From: Lachnospiraceae bacterium
Lineage (GTDB): Bacteria; Bacillota; Clostridia; Lachnospirales; Lachnospiraceae
Assembly (NCBI GenBank): GCA_017480445.1
Contig: JAFVAO010000077.1
Location: 1 to 39,400 of the forward strand
Direction of reading: 5' to 3'
Length of the DNA stretch: 39,400 nucleotides
In this document: positions 17,804 to 26,436 of the stretch, in pieces
Position numbering within the stretch: the stretch's first letter is position 1
How the letters are laid out: each line of letters starts with the position of its first letter
Made by a program: the position numbers and the translations under genes
Notes under the pieces: generated by a model
The model's database searches: none
Told to the model about the DNA's origin: nothing
What the model saw: only the letters and a program-made list of their open reading frames with translations

Positions 17804-20371
17804 ATGAAGAAGTACATAAACGGGAACAAATGGGAGAACATAGCCGGGATAGGCGCCTTTTTGGTGCCGATCTGCTGCATGCTGCTGATTTTTGCGGTGG
17901 ACGGGATCTATCCCTTTGGGGACAGAAGTTTTTTAAGCACGGATCTGTATCACCAGTACATGCCGTTTTTTGCGGAGTTTGTCAGGGCGATCCGGCAGGG
18001 AAACGGTCTGGCCTACACCTGGAATGTGGGGATCGGCTCGAATTTTCTGGCGCTGTATGTGTACTATCTGGCCAGTCCTGCGCACTGGTTGGGGCTTCTG
18101 GTGCCGGAAAGCCATTTCATGGAGTTTTTGACATATCTGGTGGTGGTGAAGATCGGACTGTGCGGTCTGAGCGCATATGTATTTTTCATCCGACGGGGCG
18201 CGGGGCGATGTGCGGAGGCGTATCGCAGTATGGCGGCGCTGTTTTTCGCAATGGGTTATGCGCTGTCCGGTTTTATGGCGGCCTACAACTGGAATATTAT
18301 GTGGCTGGACTGTGTGATTCTTCTGCCGCTTATCGTATGGGGGCTTGAGCGGCTTGTCTTTGCGGGAAAGCCGGTGTTGTACTGTTTGCTACTGGCGTTC
18401 TCGATATACACGAACTATTATATCTCCATTATGATCTGTATTTTTCTGGTGTTGTATTTTGTGTATTTGTTTTTCCAGAGGCCGCGAGCGGCGGCAGTGC
18501 GGGATTTTGCGCTGTATTCGCTGCTTGCCGGCGGGCTGGCGGCGGTTCTTCTGGTGCCGGAGGTCTGTGCCATCCTGACCACGGACTTCGGGGATATCGC
18601 CCTGCCGGACAAGGTCACAAGTTATTTTTCCGTGCTGGATATTCTGATGCGTCACTGTGTGGCGGTCTCCGTGGAGAAGGGGCTGGATCATTGGCCTAAT
18701 ATTTATTGCGGTGCAGCAGTGTTTTTGCTGGTGCCGCTCTATGCGGTGAATGAGCGGATCCGCGCGGGCAGACGTCTGGGGATGCTGGCACTTGCGGGAA
18801 TCATGCTGCTCAGCTTCGGGACGAATGTGCTTGATTTTGCATGGCATGGGCTGAATTATCCGGATTCGCTTCCGGGGCGGCAGTCCTTTATTTATATTTT
18901 ACTGGTGCTGACGATGTGTTTCGACGGCGTGACCCATCTGGATCTGCAGCGGAAGGAGGCGCGCAAGACGATCCTTTGGACCTATCTGGGCGTGGCGGGG
19001 ATGATGCTTTTCGTGGAAAAATTCGGGGAGCATGAGGATCTTGTGACCGGCGTGGAATGGCTCACGCTGCTGTTTGTCACCGCCTATGCGGTGGTGCTCT
19101 ATCAGATGTATCTGCGCAGGGGGAAGCGCGCAAAGGAGTTGCTGGCGGGCTTTGCTGTGCTTGTCATGGTATGTGAGACCTGTCTGAACACCGGTATCAC
19201 CAGCGTGAGCAATGTGAGCCGATCCGGCTATCTGGAGCATCTGGAGGATTACCGGACACTGTATGAGGCGTGCCGAGCCGAGGATACGGATTTTTACCGG
19301 ATGGAGAAATTCAGCAGAAAGACCAAAAATGACGGCGCGCTGGTGGGGTATCCCACTGCGTCCGTGTTTTCCTCCACAATGAACTCGGCGGTCATGGATC
19401 TGTACGAGCGGCTGGGGATGCGGCACAGCAAGGTATATTATGATTATGATGGTGCGACTGTATTGACCTCGGCGCTGCTGAATGTGCGCTATCTGTTCGG
19501 CGAGTCGGACGCATATGGCAACAGTCAGTATACGCTGGCGGGCAGCAGCGGGGAAGTCTCGCTGTATCGGGCGAAGGCGACCTTGCCCTTCGGCTATGTG
19601 GCGCCGGAGGGGTACGATGTGCCGGAGGGGTTTGTGAACAGCGGACTGCGCCTGCAAAATCAGATGGTCTATGATCTGGGGATTGCGGAGCCGCTGTTTG
19701 AAAGCTGTCATAAGACGCAGGAGGGCGAGGATACGCGGTTCGAGGCGGAACAGGACGGCATTTATTACGGTTTGATCACGACGGCCGGCACCAGGAAGGT
19801 GAAGCTGGTCGGCAGTACGCCGGAGGATATGACCTGGAATGATCTGCGGAAGGGCTCGGTGCTGTATCTGGGGGCGCTGTCCGCCGGAGACAGTCTGCGG
19901 ATTACCAACAATGATGCGGAGGATGAGACAAAACAGGTATCCGCCGAGGTGTACCGCCTGAACGAGGAGGTGCTTGCGAAGATGCTGGAAAAACTCTCCG
20001 CGCAGCACTTGGAGGCGGTCACCTACGACAGCACGCACATCACCGGAACGCTGTCTTTAAAAGAGGCAGGGCGGTTGATTCTGTCAGTGCCCTATGAAAA
20101 GGGGTGGCAGGTTGCGGTCAACGGCGAGACGACGGAGCCGGCGCTGTTCGGCGGCACGTTTATGGCGTTTGATCTCGAGCCCGGGACGTATGAGATCGCG
20201 CTGCACTATACGCCGTATGGAGCGCGTGCGGGCGCTATAGTCAGTCTGGCGTCGCTTATGGTGCTTGCGGTGATACTCAGATGCGGGCGCGCAGGACGCA
20301 GCAAACGGACAAAGAGGCCACAGGAGTCGGCGCAGGATGTGAGTCCGCAGGGTCCGACACAGGAGGATTGA
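17804..20371 (+). CDS. YfhO-family multi-pass membrane protein, second copy
   Basis: An 855-residue paralogue of the protein encoded at 9932-12406. It has the same opening pattern, YPFGDRSFLSTDLYHQY and YYLASPAHWLG, some dozen helices, an extracytoplasmic domain from about residue 480 and a last helix near 810-830 with a basic cytoplasmic tail. AAGGGG precedes the ATG at 17804. As with other YfhO proteins, a role in transferring sugar to a surface polymer such as a teichoic acid is likely. The two copies differ enough to suggest different acceptors or donors. It is followed by a small membrane protein gene in the same direction. Confidence 0.88.
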   Translation: MKKYINGNKWENIAGIGAFLVPICCMLLIFAVDGIYPFGDRSFLSTDLYHQYMPFFAEFVRAIRQGNGLAYTWNVGIGSNFLALYVYYLASPAHWLGLLVPESHFMEFLTYLVVVKIGLCGLSAYVFFIRRGAGRCAEAYRSMAALFFAMGYALSGFMAAYNWNIMWLDCVILLPLIVWGLERLVFAGKPVLYCLLLAFSIYTNYYISIMICIFLVLYFVYLFFQRPRAAAVRDFALYSLLAGGLAAVLLVPEVCAILTTDFGDIALPDKVTSYFSVLDILMRHCVAVSVEKGLDHWPNIYCGAAVFLLVPLYAVNERIRAGRRLGMLALAGIMLLSFGTNVLDFAWHGLNYPDSLPGRQSFIYILLVLTMCFDGVTHLDLQRKEARKTILWTYLGVAGMMLFVEKFGEHEDLVTGVEWLTLLFVTAYAVVLYQMYLRRGKRAKELLAGFAVLVMVCETCLNTGITSVSNVSRSGYLEHLEDYRTLYEACRAEDTDFYRMEKFSRKTKNDGALVGYPTASVFSSTMNSAVMDLYERLGMRHSKVYYDYDGATVLTSALLNVRYLFGESDAYGNSQYTLAGSSGEVSLYRAKATLPFGYVAPEGYDVPEGFVNSGLRLQNQMVYDLGIAEPLFESCHKTQEGEDTRFEAEQDGIYYGLITTAGTRKVKLVGSTPEDMTWNDLRKGSVLYLGALSAGDSLRITNNDAEDETKQVSAEVYRLNEEVLAKMLEKLSAQHLEAVTYDSTHITGTLSLKEAGRLILSVPYEKGWQVAVNGETTEPALFGGTFMAFDLEPGTYEIALHYTPYGARAGAIVSLASLMVLAVILRCGRAGRSKRTKRPQESAQDVSPQGPTQED

Positions 20372-20451
20372 GGGAGTTTTTTTGGACTAAACATATGATA
20401 CCTTCTTATCAGAGACGGAGCGAGGGAGCCGTCCGGTAAGGAGGTATTTTT

Positions 20452-20916
20452 ATGTCAGATAGAACATGGCGTCCGGAAGGACGCGCGCGAATCAAACGTT
20501 GTGAGGTGTCCCGCGGAAATTGGCTGAAGTGGTTGGAGCGCGGTCTGATTTTGGCACTGGTCGGCGTGTTTTTATTTTGCACGGCAGACACGGTGCGGGG
20601 ACAGGAGGCGATGGATGTAAAGGAGAGGGAAGCGTTCTACAGGGCACAGGAGGAACAGCTGCTACGACACACCAGGTGCCTGCTGCGGGAGCAGGGCTTC
20701 GGAGACAGCGGTGTGACGTTGAATCGGGTCGTGGAGCGGGAGGAGCGGATCTATACATTCACGATTCATCACCGCAGACTGGATGACATGGAGGAGGGGA
20801 AACGGCGGGAGACAGTTGCTGCGCTGGAGAAGGATCTGCGGACGCTGACTGTGGAATTCCCCGGCGCGGCAGAGGGGGCAAACTGTGTGTTTGTCTATGA
20901 ATTCATGATCCTGTGA
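20452..20916 (+). CDS. Hypothetical secreted or single-pass membrane protein
   Basis: A 154-residue protein with a basic N-terminus, one hydrophobic segment (GLILALVGVFLFCTADTV, about residues 32-49) and a charged outer domain with many Arg and Glu. I do not recognise the family; the shape resembles small sporulation or cell-wall accessory proteins, but no motif supports that. TAAGGAGG precedes the ATG. A small hairpin (GACGG...CCGTC, about 20413-20433) sits just before the ribosome site and could modulate translation. Confidence 0.7.
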   Translation: MSDRTWRPEGRARIKRCEVSRGNWLKWLERGLILALVGVFLFCTADTVRGQEAMDVKEREAFYRAQEEQLLRHTRCLLREQGFGDSGVTLNRVVEREERIYTFTIHHRRLDDMEEGKRRETVAALEKDLRTLTVEFPGAAEGANCVFVYEFMIL

Positions 20917-20945
20917 GATATTTTTTGATTCGACAAAAGATTTAC

Positions 20946-20974
20946 ATGACATTTGCGGAAAATAGGGGTATACT
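20946..20974 (+). promoter_or_regulatory. Promoter for the DUF1653-mutY operon
   Basis: ATGACA at 20946-20951 and TATACT at 20969-20974 are separated by 17 bp, each one base off consensus. The DUF1653 gene starts 48 bp after the -10 box. Confidence 0.65.
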
Positions 20975-21021
20975 TGACATTAGTGTGGTGGTTAGAAAAC
21001 CGGCGCGAAAGGAGTTTGCAG

Positions 21022-21564
21022 ATGTCATTTATTCCCATACCTCATGAAATTTACAAACATTTTAAGGGGAACCTGTATCAGATCGTCACCGTGGCACAGC
21101 ACACGGAGACGGAGGAGTTTCTGGTCATATACCAGGCGATGTACGGGGAGTTCAAGACATACGCCAGACCGCTCGCGATGTTTTTGAGCGAAGTGGACAG
21201 ACAGAAATATCCGGATGCAGCGCAGAAGTACCGGTTCGAGTTGCAGGGCGCCAGCCCGCAGCGTCAGGCGGAGCGGGAGATGGCGAACGGGCAGCCGGCG
21301 GGAGCGGTTCCGACAGCGGCGCAGGAGACGGATGAGGCGTTCTCATTGGATCCGCAGGTGCTGGAATTTTTGGACGCGGACTCGTATGAGGAGCGGCTGA
21401 ACATCCTGACCGGTCTGCATCATCGCATCACGGATGAGATGATCACAACGATGGCGGTGGCCTGTGACATTGAAGTGCCTGAGGGAGAGACCCAGGAGCG
21501 GTACGCCTCTCTGAAATCCTGTCTGCTGACACTGGAGAAGTTTGAGTGCAATCGCTTGCGCTGA
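21022..21564 (+). CDS. DUF1653 domain protein
   Basis: A 180-residue cytoplasmic protein. The N-terminal ~60 residues (IYKHFKGNLYQIV ... YARPLAMFLSEVD) match the short DUF1653 fold seen in many bacteria as a stand-alone domain. The C-terminal part holds an acidic helical region of unknown function. The start at 21022 is preceded by AAAGGAG (21009-21015); an upstream in-frame reading has no such site and overlaps the promoter. It lies 57 bp ahead of mutY and is probably cotranscribed with it. No biochemical role is known to me. Confidence 0.85.
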   Translation: MSFIPIPHEIYKHFKGNLYQIVTVAQHTETEEFLVIYQAMYGEFKTYARPLAMFLSEVDRQKYPDAAQKYRFELQGASPQRQAEREMANGQPAGAVPTAAQETDEAFSLDPQVLEFLDADSYEERLNILTGLHHRITDEMITTMAVACDIEVPEGETQERYASLKSCLLTLEKFECNRLR

Positions 21565-21621
21565 CAGATCCGGCGGCCAGAGTACCGTACCGCAAAACAG
21601 TGAGGAGAGAACAGTTTTCAA

Positions 21622-22761
21622 ATGAGCGATCAAGTGAATGTGCCAGCTGATGCGGCAGCAAGCGGCGGACTGCAGGCGATCGTGGAGCCGCTGCTTGCTT
21701 GGTATGACAGGCATCGCAGGATACTGCCCTGGCGGGAGCAGCCGACGGCGTATCGGGTGTGGGTGTCGGAGATCATGCTGCAGCAGACCAGAGTTGAAGC
21801 GGTGAAGCCGTATTATGAACAGTTTATGCGCGCACTGCCGGATGTGGAGACTCTCGCCTGCGCGGATGAGGAGACCCTGCTGAAGCTATGGGAGGGGTTA
21901 GGTTATTATAACCGTGTGCGCAACCTGCAGAAAGCAGCCAGGCAGATTATGGAAGTGCATGGCGGACGGATTCCGGATACGTACGAACAGCTGCTGTCCT
22001 TAAGCGGCATCGGGAGCTATACGGCGGGTGCGGTGGCGTCCATTGCGTACGGGAAGCCCTATCCGGCGGTGGATGGGAATGTGCTGCGTGTGCTGGCCCG
22101 GATTCGGAAGGATGAGCGCCTGATTTCGGAGCAGAAGGTGAAACAGGCGGTGGAGCGGGAACTGCAGGATGTCATGCCGGACGGAAGACCGGGTGATTTC
22201 AACCAGGCGATGATGGAGATCGGTGCATGTGTCTGCACGCCGTCCGGCGCACCGGACTGCGGCAGCTGTCCACTGGCGGACTTGTGTCTGGCACACAGGG
22301 ACGGCGTGGAGACAGCGTATCCGAAGAAAGCCTCCGGCAAAGCCAGAGCGGTCGAGCAGAAGACGGTTTTGGTGATACGGGATGAGGATCGCGTGGCGTT
22401 GCGCAGACGGCCGGCCCAGGGGCTGTTGGCGGGAATGTATGAGTTCCCGTGGCTGGAGGGACATTGCACGCAGGAGGAGGTTGCGGATTATTTAAACCGC
22501 ATCGGGATCAAAGCGATCCGGATCCTGCCGCTACAGGACGCGAAGCATATTTTTACCCACAAGGAATGGCATATGAAAGGGTACGGGATACAGACGGATG
22601 AGCTGGAGCCGCGGGCAAGAAGCGCCGAGACGCAGGACTGGATCTACATCCGGTCGGAGGAGACCAGACACAAATATCCGATCCCGACAGCCTTCGCGGC
22701 CTATACACAATTGCTCAAGATCAAATTAGGAAAAGAGAACTGGAAGGAGGAGCAGGAATGA
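21622..22761 (+). CDS. mutY: A/G-specific adenine DNA glycosylase
   Basis: MutY removes adenine mispaired with 8-oxoguanine. The 379-residue protein has catalytic Glu50 in WVSEIMLQQTRV, the helix-hairpin-helix LSGIGSYTAGA, catalytic Asp151 in PAVDGNVLRV, an iron-sulphur loop with four Cys (CTPSGAPDCGSCPLADLC) and a NUDIX-like C-terminal domain that reads the 8-oxoguanine. The first Cys interval is seven residues where most MutY proteins have six, a small oddity. AGGAGAG lies just upstream. The last 4 bp overlap the start of the glycosyltransferase gene (ATGA), which indicates translational coupling. Confidence 0.95.
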   Translation: MSDQVNVPADAAASGGLQAIVEPLLAWYDRHRRILPWREQPTAYRVWVSEIMLQQTRVEAVKPYYEQFMRALPDVETLACADEETLLKLWEGLGYYNRVRNLQKAARQIMEVHGGRIPDTYEQLLSLSGIGSYTAGAVASIAYGKPYPAVDGNVLRVLARIRKDERLISEQKVKQAVERELQDVMPDGRPGDFNQAMMEIGACVCTPSGAPDCGSCPLADLCLAHRDGVETAYPKKASGKARAVEQKTVLVIRDEDRVALRRRPAQGLLAGMYEFPWLEGHCTQEEVADYLNRIGIKAIRILPLQDAKHIFTHKEWHMKGYGIQTDELEPRARSAETQDWIYIRSEETRHKYPIPTAFAAYTQLLKIKLGKENWKEEQE

Positions 22762-23789
22762 AACTGTTATCAATTGCCATCCCCTGCTATAATTCTGAAA
22801 AATACATGAGAAAGTGCATCGAATCCTTGCTGGTGGCGCGGGGAGAGGATGTGGAGATCCTGATCATCGACGATGGTTCGACACAGGATCAGACGGCGCA
22901 GATCGCGGACGAATATGCGGCGAATTATCCCGATGTAGTCAGGGCGATCCACAAGGGAAACGGCGGGCACGGTTCCGCGGTGAACACGGGTATCGCGTGT
23001 GCGACAGGGCTGTATTTCAAGGTGGTCGACAGCGATGACTGGGTCAAGAAGGAGGCGTATCTGCAGGTCCTGGAGAAGCTGCGGGAGTTGGCTGGCGGCG
23101 GGAGAGCGCTGGACATGCTGATCAGCAACTTTGTATATGAGAAAGAGGGAGAGAAGCGTAAAAAGGTCATGCATTACCGGCATATTTTGCCGCGGGATGA
23201 GATGTTTACTTGGTCAGATTGTCATCATTTCAAGAAAGGGCATTATATCCTGATGCATTCCGTGATCTTTCGGACCAAGCTGTTGAAGTACTGCGGTCTG
23301 GAACTGCCGGAGCACACATTTTATGTGGACAATCTGTACGTATTTGAACCCCTGCCCTATGTTACGAATCTGTATTATCTGGATGTGAACCTTTATCGCT
23401 ATTACATAGGCCGAGAGGATCAGTCTGTCAATGAACAGATTATGATCGGTCGGATCGATCAGCAGCTGAGCGTCAACCGGCGCATGATCGATTATCTGGT
23501 GAGCCATAAGGCGGAGATTATGAAAAATAAGCGCATGTATCAATACATGCGCAATTATCTGGAGATCATCACGGCGGTTTCCTCCGTCCTGCTGATCCGT
23601 TCGGGTACGGAGGAGGATCTGGAGAAAAAAAGAGCCCTCTGGCAATATCTGAAAGAGAAAGACAGAAGGCTGTATTTCTATATGCGGCAGGGGATCATGG
23701 GCAGTACGCTGAACCTGCCGGGGAAAGGCGGTCGGAAAATATCTGTGGATGCGTACCATATTTGCCAGAGAATTTTTAAGTTTAACTGA
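22758..23789 (+). CDS. Family 2 glycosyltransferase
   Basis: A 343-residue cytoplasmic GT-A transferase using a nucleotide-sugar donor. The start MKLLSIAIPCYNSEKYM and IIDDGSTQDQT mark the nucleotide-binding half, and VVDSDDW near residue 92 gives the metal-binding acidic motif. The C-terminal half is helical, with no clear membrane span, so this is more likely a soluble capsular or teichoic-acid transferase than a DPM-type enzyme. AAGGAGGAGCAGG precedes the ATG, which overlaps the mutY stop by 4 bp. It converges on the PAP2 gene with a 5-bp gap. Confidence 0.92.
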   Translation: MKLLSIAIPCYNSEKYMRKCIESLLVARGEDVEILIIDDGSTQDQTAQIADEYAANYPDVVRAIHKGNGGHGSAVNTGIACATGLYFKVVDSDDWVKKEAYLQVLEKLRELAGGGRALDMLISNFVYEKEGEKRKKVMHYRHILPRDEMFTWSDCHHFKKGHYILMHSVIFRTKLLKYCGLELPEHTFYVDNLYVFEPLPYVTNLYYLDVNLYRYYIGREDQSVNEQIMIGRIDQQLSVNRRMIDYLVSHKAEIMKNKRMYQYMRNYLEIITAVSSVLLIRSGTEEDLEKKRALWQYLKEKDRRLYFYMRQGIMGSTLNLPGKGGRKISVDAYHICQRIFKFN

Positions 23790-23794
23790 TCCAC

Positions 23795-24487
23795 TCAACT
23801 GATGGAAGGGTGCGTCTTGTGCTTGGCTTTCGCAGTGCGCACCGCCGTCACGGGATCGAGACGGTAAACGGTGACATACAGTACCGCTGCCATGAGAAAG
23901 GCGGTGAACACATCAAACACCGAGTGCTGTTTGATGAACACAGTGGAGAGGATGATGGATACACAGAGCAGGAAGGATGCAAACGTCACTGCCCGATTCT
24001 GCCGCAGTCTGCTGTGCAGCACGGCAAGATGCGCGCCCAGAGAGTTGTACACATGAATACTGGGCCACAGGTTCGTGGGCGTATCTGTGCGCCACAGGCC
24101 GGCAACCATACGGGTGAACACATTGTCCCGGGGCATCGCCGCCAAGCGCAGATGGTGTCCGTTGGGCCAGAGGGTGGAGACGATCAGAAAGATCGTCATG
24201 CCGGTAAACAAAAAGATACAGGTGCGGTAATATTCCTGTTTGTCCGTGAAAAAGAGATACAGGACCGCAGCCGAAACATAGGCGAACCACAGGAAATAGG
24301 GGATGACAAAAAACTCGCAAAAGGGAATATAATCGTCCAGACGCATATGGATCACCTGATACGTGGTGGTCACCGTCTGCTCGAGGTGACAGAACCACAC
24401 CCAGTACAAGATACCGTAGCCGATCAGCGGCAGGGCGTGGTGGTATCGCTCAAATATGTTTTTCCAGAGATTGTGTGTCCTGTTCAT
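23795..24487 (-). CDS. PAP2 superfamily membrane phosphatase
   Basis: A 230-residue membrane protein with five or six helices. The PAP2 motifs C2 (WPSIHVYNS, near the middle) and C3 (KQHSVFDVF, near the C-terminus) are intact; the first motif is weak, as in the Aur1/inositolphosphotransferase-like branch. It probably removes phosphate from a lipid carrier or phosphatidate at the outer face of the membrane. Two ATG codons lie together (24490 and 24487); the second has better distance from AAAGAGG. A longer reading to 24565 is not supported. It reads against the glycosyltransferase gene, 5 bp apart. Confidence 0.88.
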   Translation of the reverse strand: MNRTHNLWKNIFERYHHALPLIGYGILYWVWFCHLEQTVTTTYQVIHMRLDDYIPFCEFFVIPYFLWFAYVSAAVLYLFFTDKQEYYRTCIFLFTGMTIFLIVSTLWPNGHHLRLAAMPRDNVFTRMVAGLWRTDTPTNLWPSIHVYNSLGAHLAVLHSRLRQNRAVTFASFLLCVSIILSTVFIKQHSVFDVFTAFLMAAVLYVTVYRLDPVTAVRTAKAKHKTHPSIS

Positions 24488-24828
24488 CATACGCCTCTTT
24501 CCGGGCCGATGCACCCGATCGGCTCCAAAACAACTACAGTATAATCCAAGTATAAAAAAAAGCAATGCTTTTTGCGGAAAAAGTGAAAAATTATAAAATT
24601 ATTAAGAAATTACCGGAAGAAATTAAAAAATAGGACTTCCTATTTCTGCAATTCTGTATTATAATAAACCATATGCATTGCAACAGTAGTATTTTGATCA
24701 AGGCAGTTTCTGATTATATCTTATGTGAAAATCCCTTACAATACGATACTTTGAGTGTATGTTTAACGAAAAATCATAAAAGATAAGAAAAAGAAAAATG
24801 CAGCGGTAGATTGTATCAGGAGGAAAAA
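24488..24828. promoter_or_regulatory. AT-rich control region ahead of rho, with a palindrome and a -10 box
   Basis: This 340-bp divergent gap is rich in A and T. An 18-bp palindrome AAATAGGA-CT-TCCTATTT occupies 24628-24645, and a perfect TATAAT is at 24660-24665, so the palindrome covers the expected -35 position and could be an operator. A second candidate promoter is TTGATC (24694-24699), 17 bp, TATCTT (24717-24722). Either would leave a rho leader of 100-160 nt, in keeping with the autoregulated leaders known for rho. Confidence 0.5.
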
Positions 24829-26256
24829 ATGAGAGAAAAGTATGAGTCACTGGCACTATTGCAGTTAAAGGAACTTGCGAAGGTGAGGGGGATCAAGGGT
24901 GCTTCCACGATGAAGAAAGGCGAGCTGGTGGAGGCAATGCTGGCAGAGGACGAGCGGCAAAAGAAATTGGCCCAGGCAGCCGAGAAACCGGCGGAGAAAC
25001 CGGTCGACGCGGCACCGGCAAAGAGCGTCCGCACAGCAGGAAGCGCTGTGTCCCGCGACACATCCCGAACACAGGATGCATCCCGTACGCAGGATGCCGA
25101 TGAGGATGCCCAGAGCCTGAAGGAATTGGACAGCGGACAGGAGGCGAGCGGTATACTGGAGGTAATGCCGGATGGATACGGTTTCATCCGCTGTGAGAAT
25201 TATCTGCCCGGGGAGAACGACGTCTATGTGGCACCCAGCCAGATCAGACGCTTCGGCCTGAAGACCGGAGATATCCTGTGCGGCAACAAGCGCATCAAGA
25301 CACAGCAGGAGAAGTTCAGTGCGCTGCTGTTCGTGAAGACGATCAACGGCTATACGCCGGAGGAGTGTGCAAAGCGCAAGAATTTTGAGGATATGACGCC
25401 GATTTTCCCGGACGAGCGCATCAAGCTGGAGACGCCCGGATGCGGCGTGTCCATGCGCGTGATGGATCTGGTGAGCCCGGTGGGTAAAGGACAGAGAGGT
25501 ATGATCGTGTCACCGCCCAAGGCCGGTAAGACGACGCTGTTGAAAGAGGTGGCTAAGTCTATCCTGCGCACCAATCCGCAGATGCATATGCTGATCCTGT
25601 TGATCGACGAGCGTCCCGAGGAAGTGACGGATATCAAGGAAGCCATTGTGGGCAAGAATGTGGAAGTGATCTACTCCACCTTCGACGAATTGCCTGAGCA
25701 TCACAAACGTGTGTCGGAGATGGTGATTGAACGCGCTAAGAGACTGGTGGAGCACAAGAAGGATGTGGTGATCCTCTTAGACAGCATCACCCGTCTGACC
25801 AGAGCCTACAACCAGGTGGTTCCGCCCAGCGGCAGAACGCTTTCAGGTGGTCTGGATCCCGCGGCGTTACATATGCCGAAGCGGTTTTTCGGCGCGGCAC
25901 GCAACATGCGTGAGGGCGGAAGCCTCACCATCCTTGCCACGGCGCTGGTGGACACCGGCAGTAAGATGGACGATGTGGTGTACGAGGAATTTAAGGGTAC
26001 CGGCAACATGGAGATGGTGCTGGACAGAAAGCTTTCCGAGAAGCGCATTTTCCCCGCTATTGATCTGGCCAAATCCAGTACCAGACGAGAGGATCTGCTG
26101 CTGGATGCGGAGGAGCTGGAGGCGATCAACATCATGCGGAAGGCACTCAACGGGTTAAAGCCGGACGAGGCCACCGACAGAATCCTCGATATGTTTGCGA
26201 AGACCAGAAATAACGTTGAATTCGTAAATATGGTGAAGAAGAACAGATTTATCTGA
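24829..26256 (+). CDS. rho: Transcription termination factor Rho
   Basis: Rho is the hexameric RNA helicase that ends transcription. The 475-residue protein has a Rho_N domain (residues ~1-45), a hydrophilic insert of ~60 residues with repeated SRT-QDA units, the cold-shock RNA-binding domain starting near EASGILEVMPDGYGFI, Walker A (PPKAGKTT, Lys234), Walker B (VVILLDSITRLTRAYN) and the C-terminal R-loop region. The ATG at 24829 follows AGGAGG at 6-7 bp. The insert, between Rho_N and the RNA-binding domain, is found in many Clostridia and Actinobacteria and may give extra RNA binding. A terminator follows at once. Confidence 0.97.
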   Translation: MREKYESLALLQLKELAKVRGIKGASTMKKGELVEAMLAEDERQKKLAQAAEKPAEKPVDAAPAKSVRTAGSAVSRDTSRTQDASRTQDADEDAQSLKELDSGQEASGILEVMPDGYGFIRCENYLPGENDVYVAPSQIRRFGLKTGDILCGNKRIKTQQEKFSALLFVKTINGYTPEECAKRKNFEDMTPIFPDERIKLETPGCGVSMRVMDLVSPVGKGQRGMIVSPPKAGKTTLLKEVAKSILRTNPQMHMLILLIDERPEEVTDIKEAIVGKNVEVIYSTFDELPEHHKRVSEMVIERAKRLVEHKKDVVILLDSITRLTRAYNQVVPPSGRTLSGGLDPAALHMPKRFFGAARNMREGGSLTILATALVDTGSKMDDVVYEEFKGTGNMEMVLDRKLSEKRIFPAIDLAKSSTRREDLLLDAEELEAINIMRKALNGLKPDEATDRILDMFAKTRNNVEFVNMVKKNRFI

Positions 26257-26261
26257 TATGT

Positions 26262-26291
26262 AAAGCAGGCGGAGCGTTTCGCCTGCTTTTT
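26262..26291 (+). terminator. Rho-independent terminator after rho
   Basis: AAAGCAGGCG (26262-26271) pairs with CGCCTGCTTT (26280-26289) around an 8-base loop and runs into T's. It separates rho from the next operon. Confidence 0.9.
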
Positions 26292-26320
26292 CACGTGAAT
26301 TGTATGTGAAAGACACACAG

Positions 26321-26349
26321 TTGAAAAAATTCGCGTGTTATGTTATAAT
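26321..26349 (+). promoter_or_regulatory. Promoter of the SipW-AAA-PilZ operon
   Basis: TTGAAA (26321-26326) and a perfect TATAAT (26344-26349) are separated by exactly 17 bp. Transcription from here would give a leader of about 80 nt before the first gene at 26437. Confidence 0.8.
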
Positions 26350-26436
26350 AACTGTGATTATGGGATAGTGCGCTCTTTTTTAGGGCGAAAACAGGTTAAA
26401 ATCCCTATTTATGCGGAGGAAAGGAGGAGCTGTGTT

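Noticed and set aside
23810-24544. Plus-strand reading of 244 codons opposite the PAP2 gene
   Set aside because: The minus-strand protein has intact PAP2 motifs and membrane helices, while this reading is His/Gly/Arg-rich shadow sequence.
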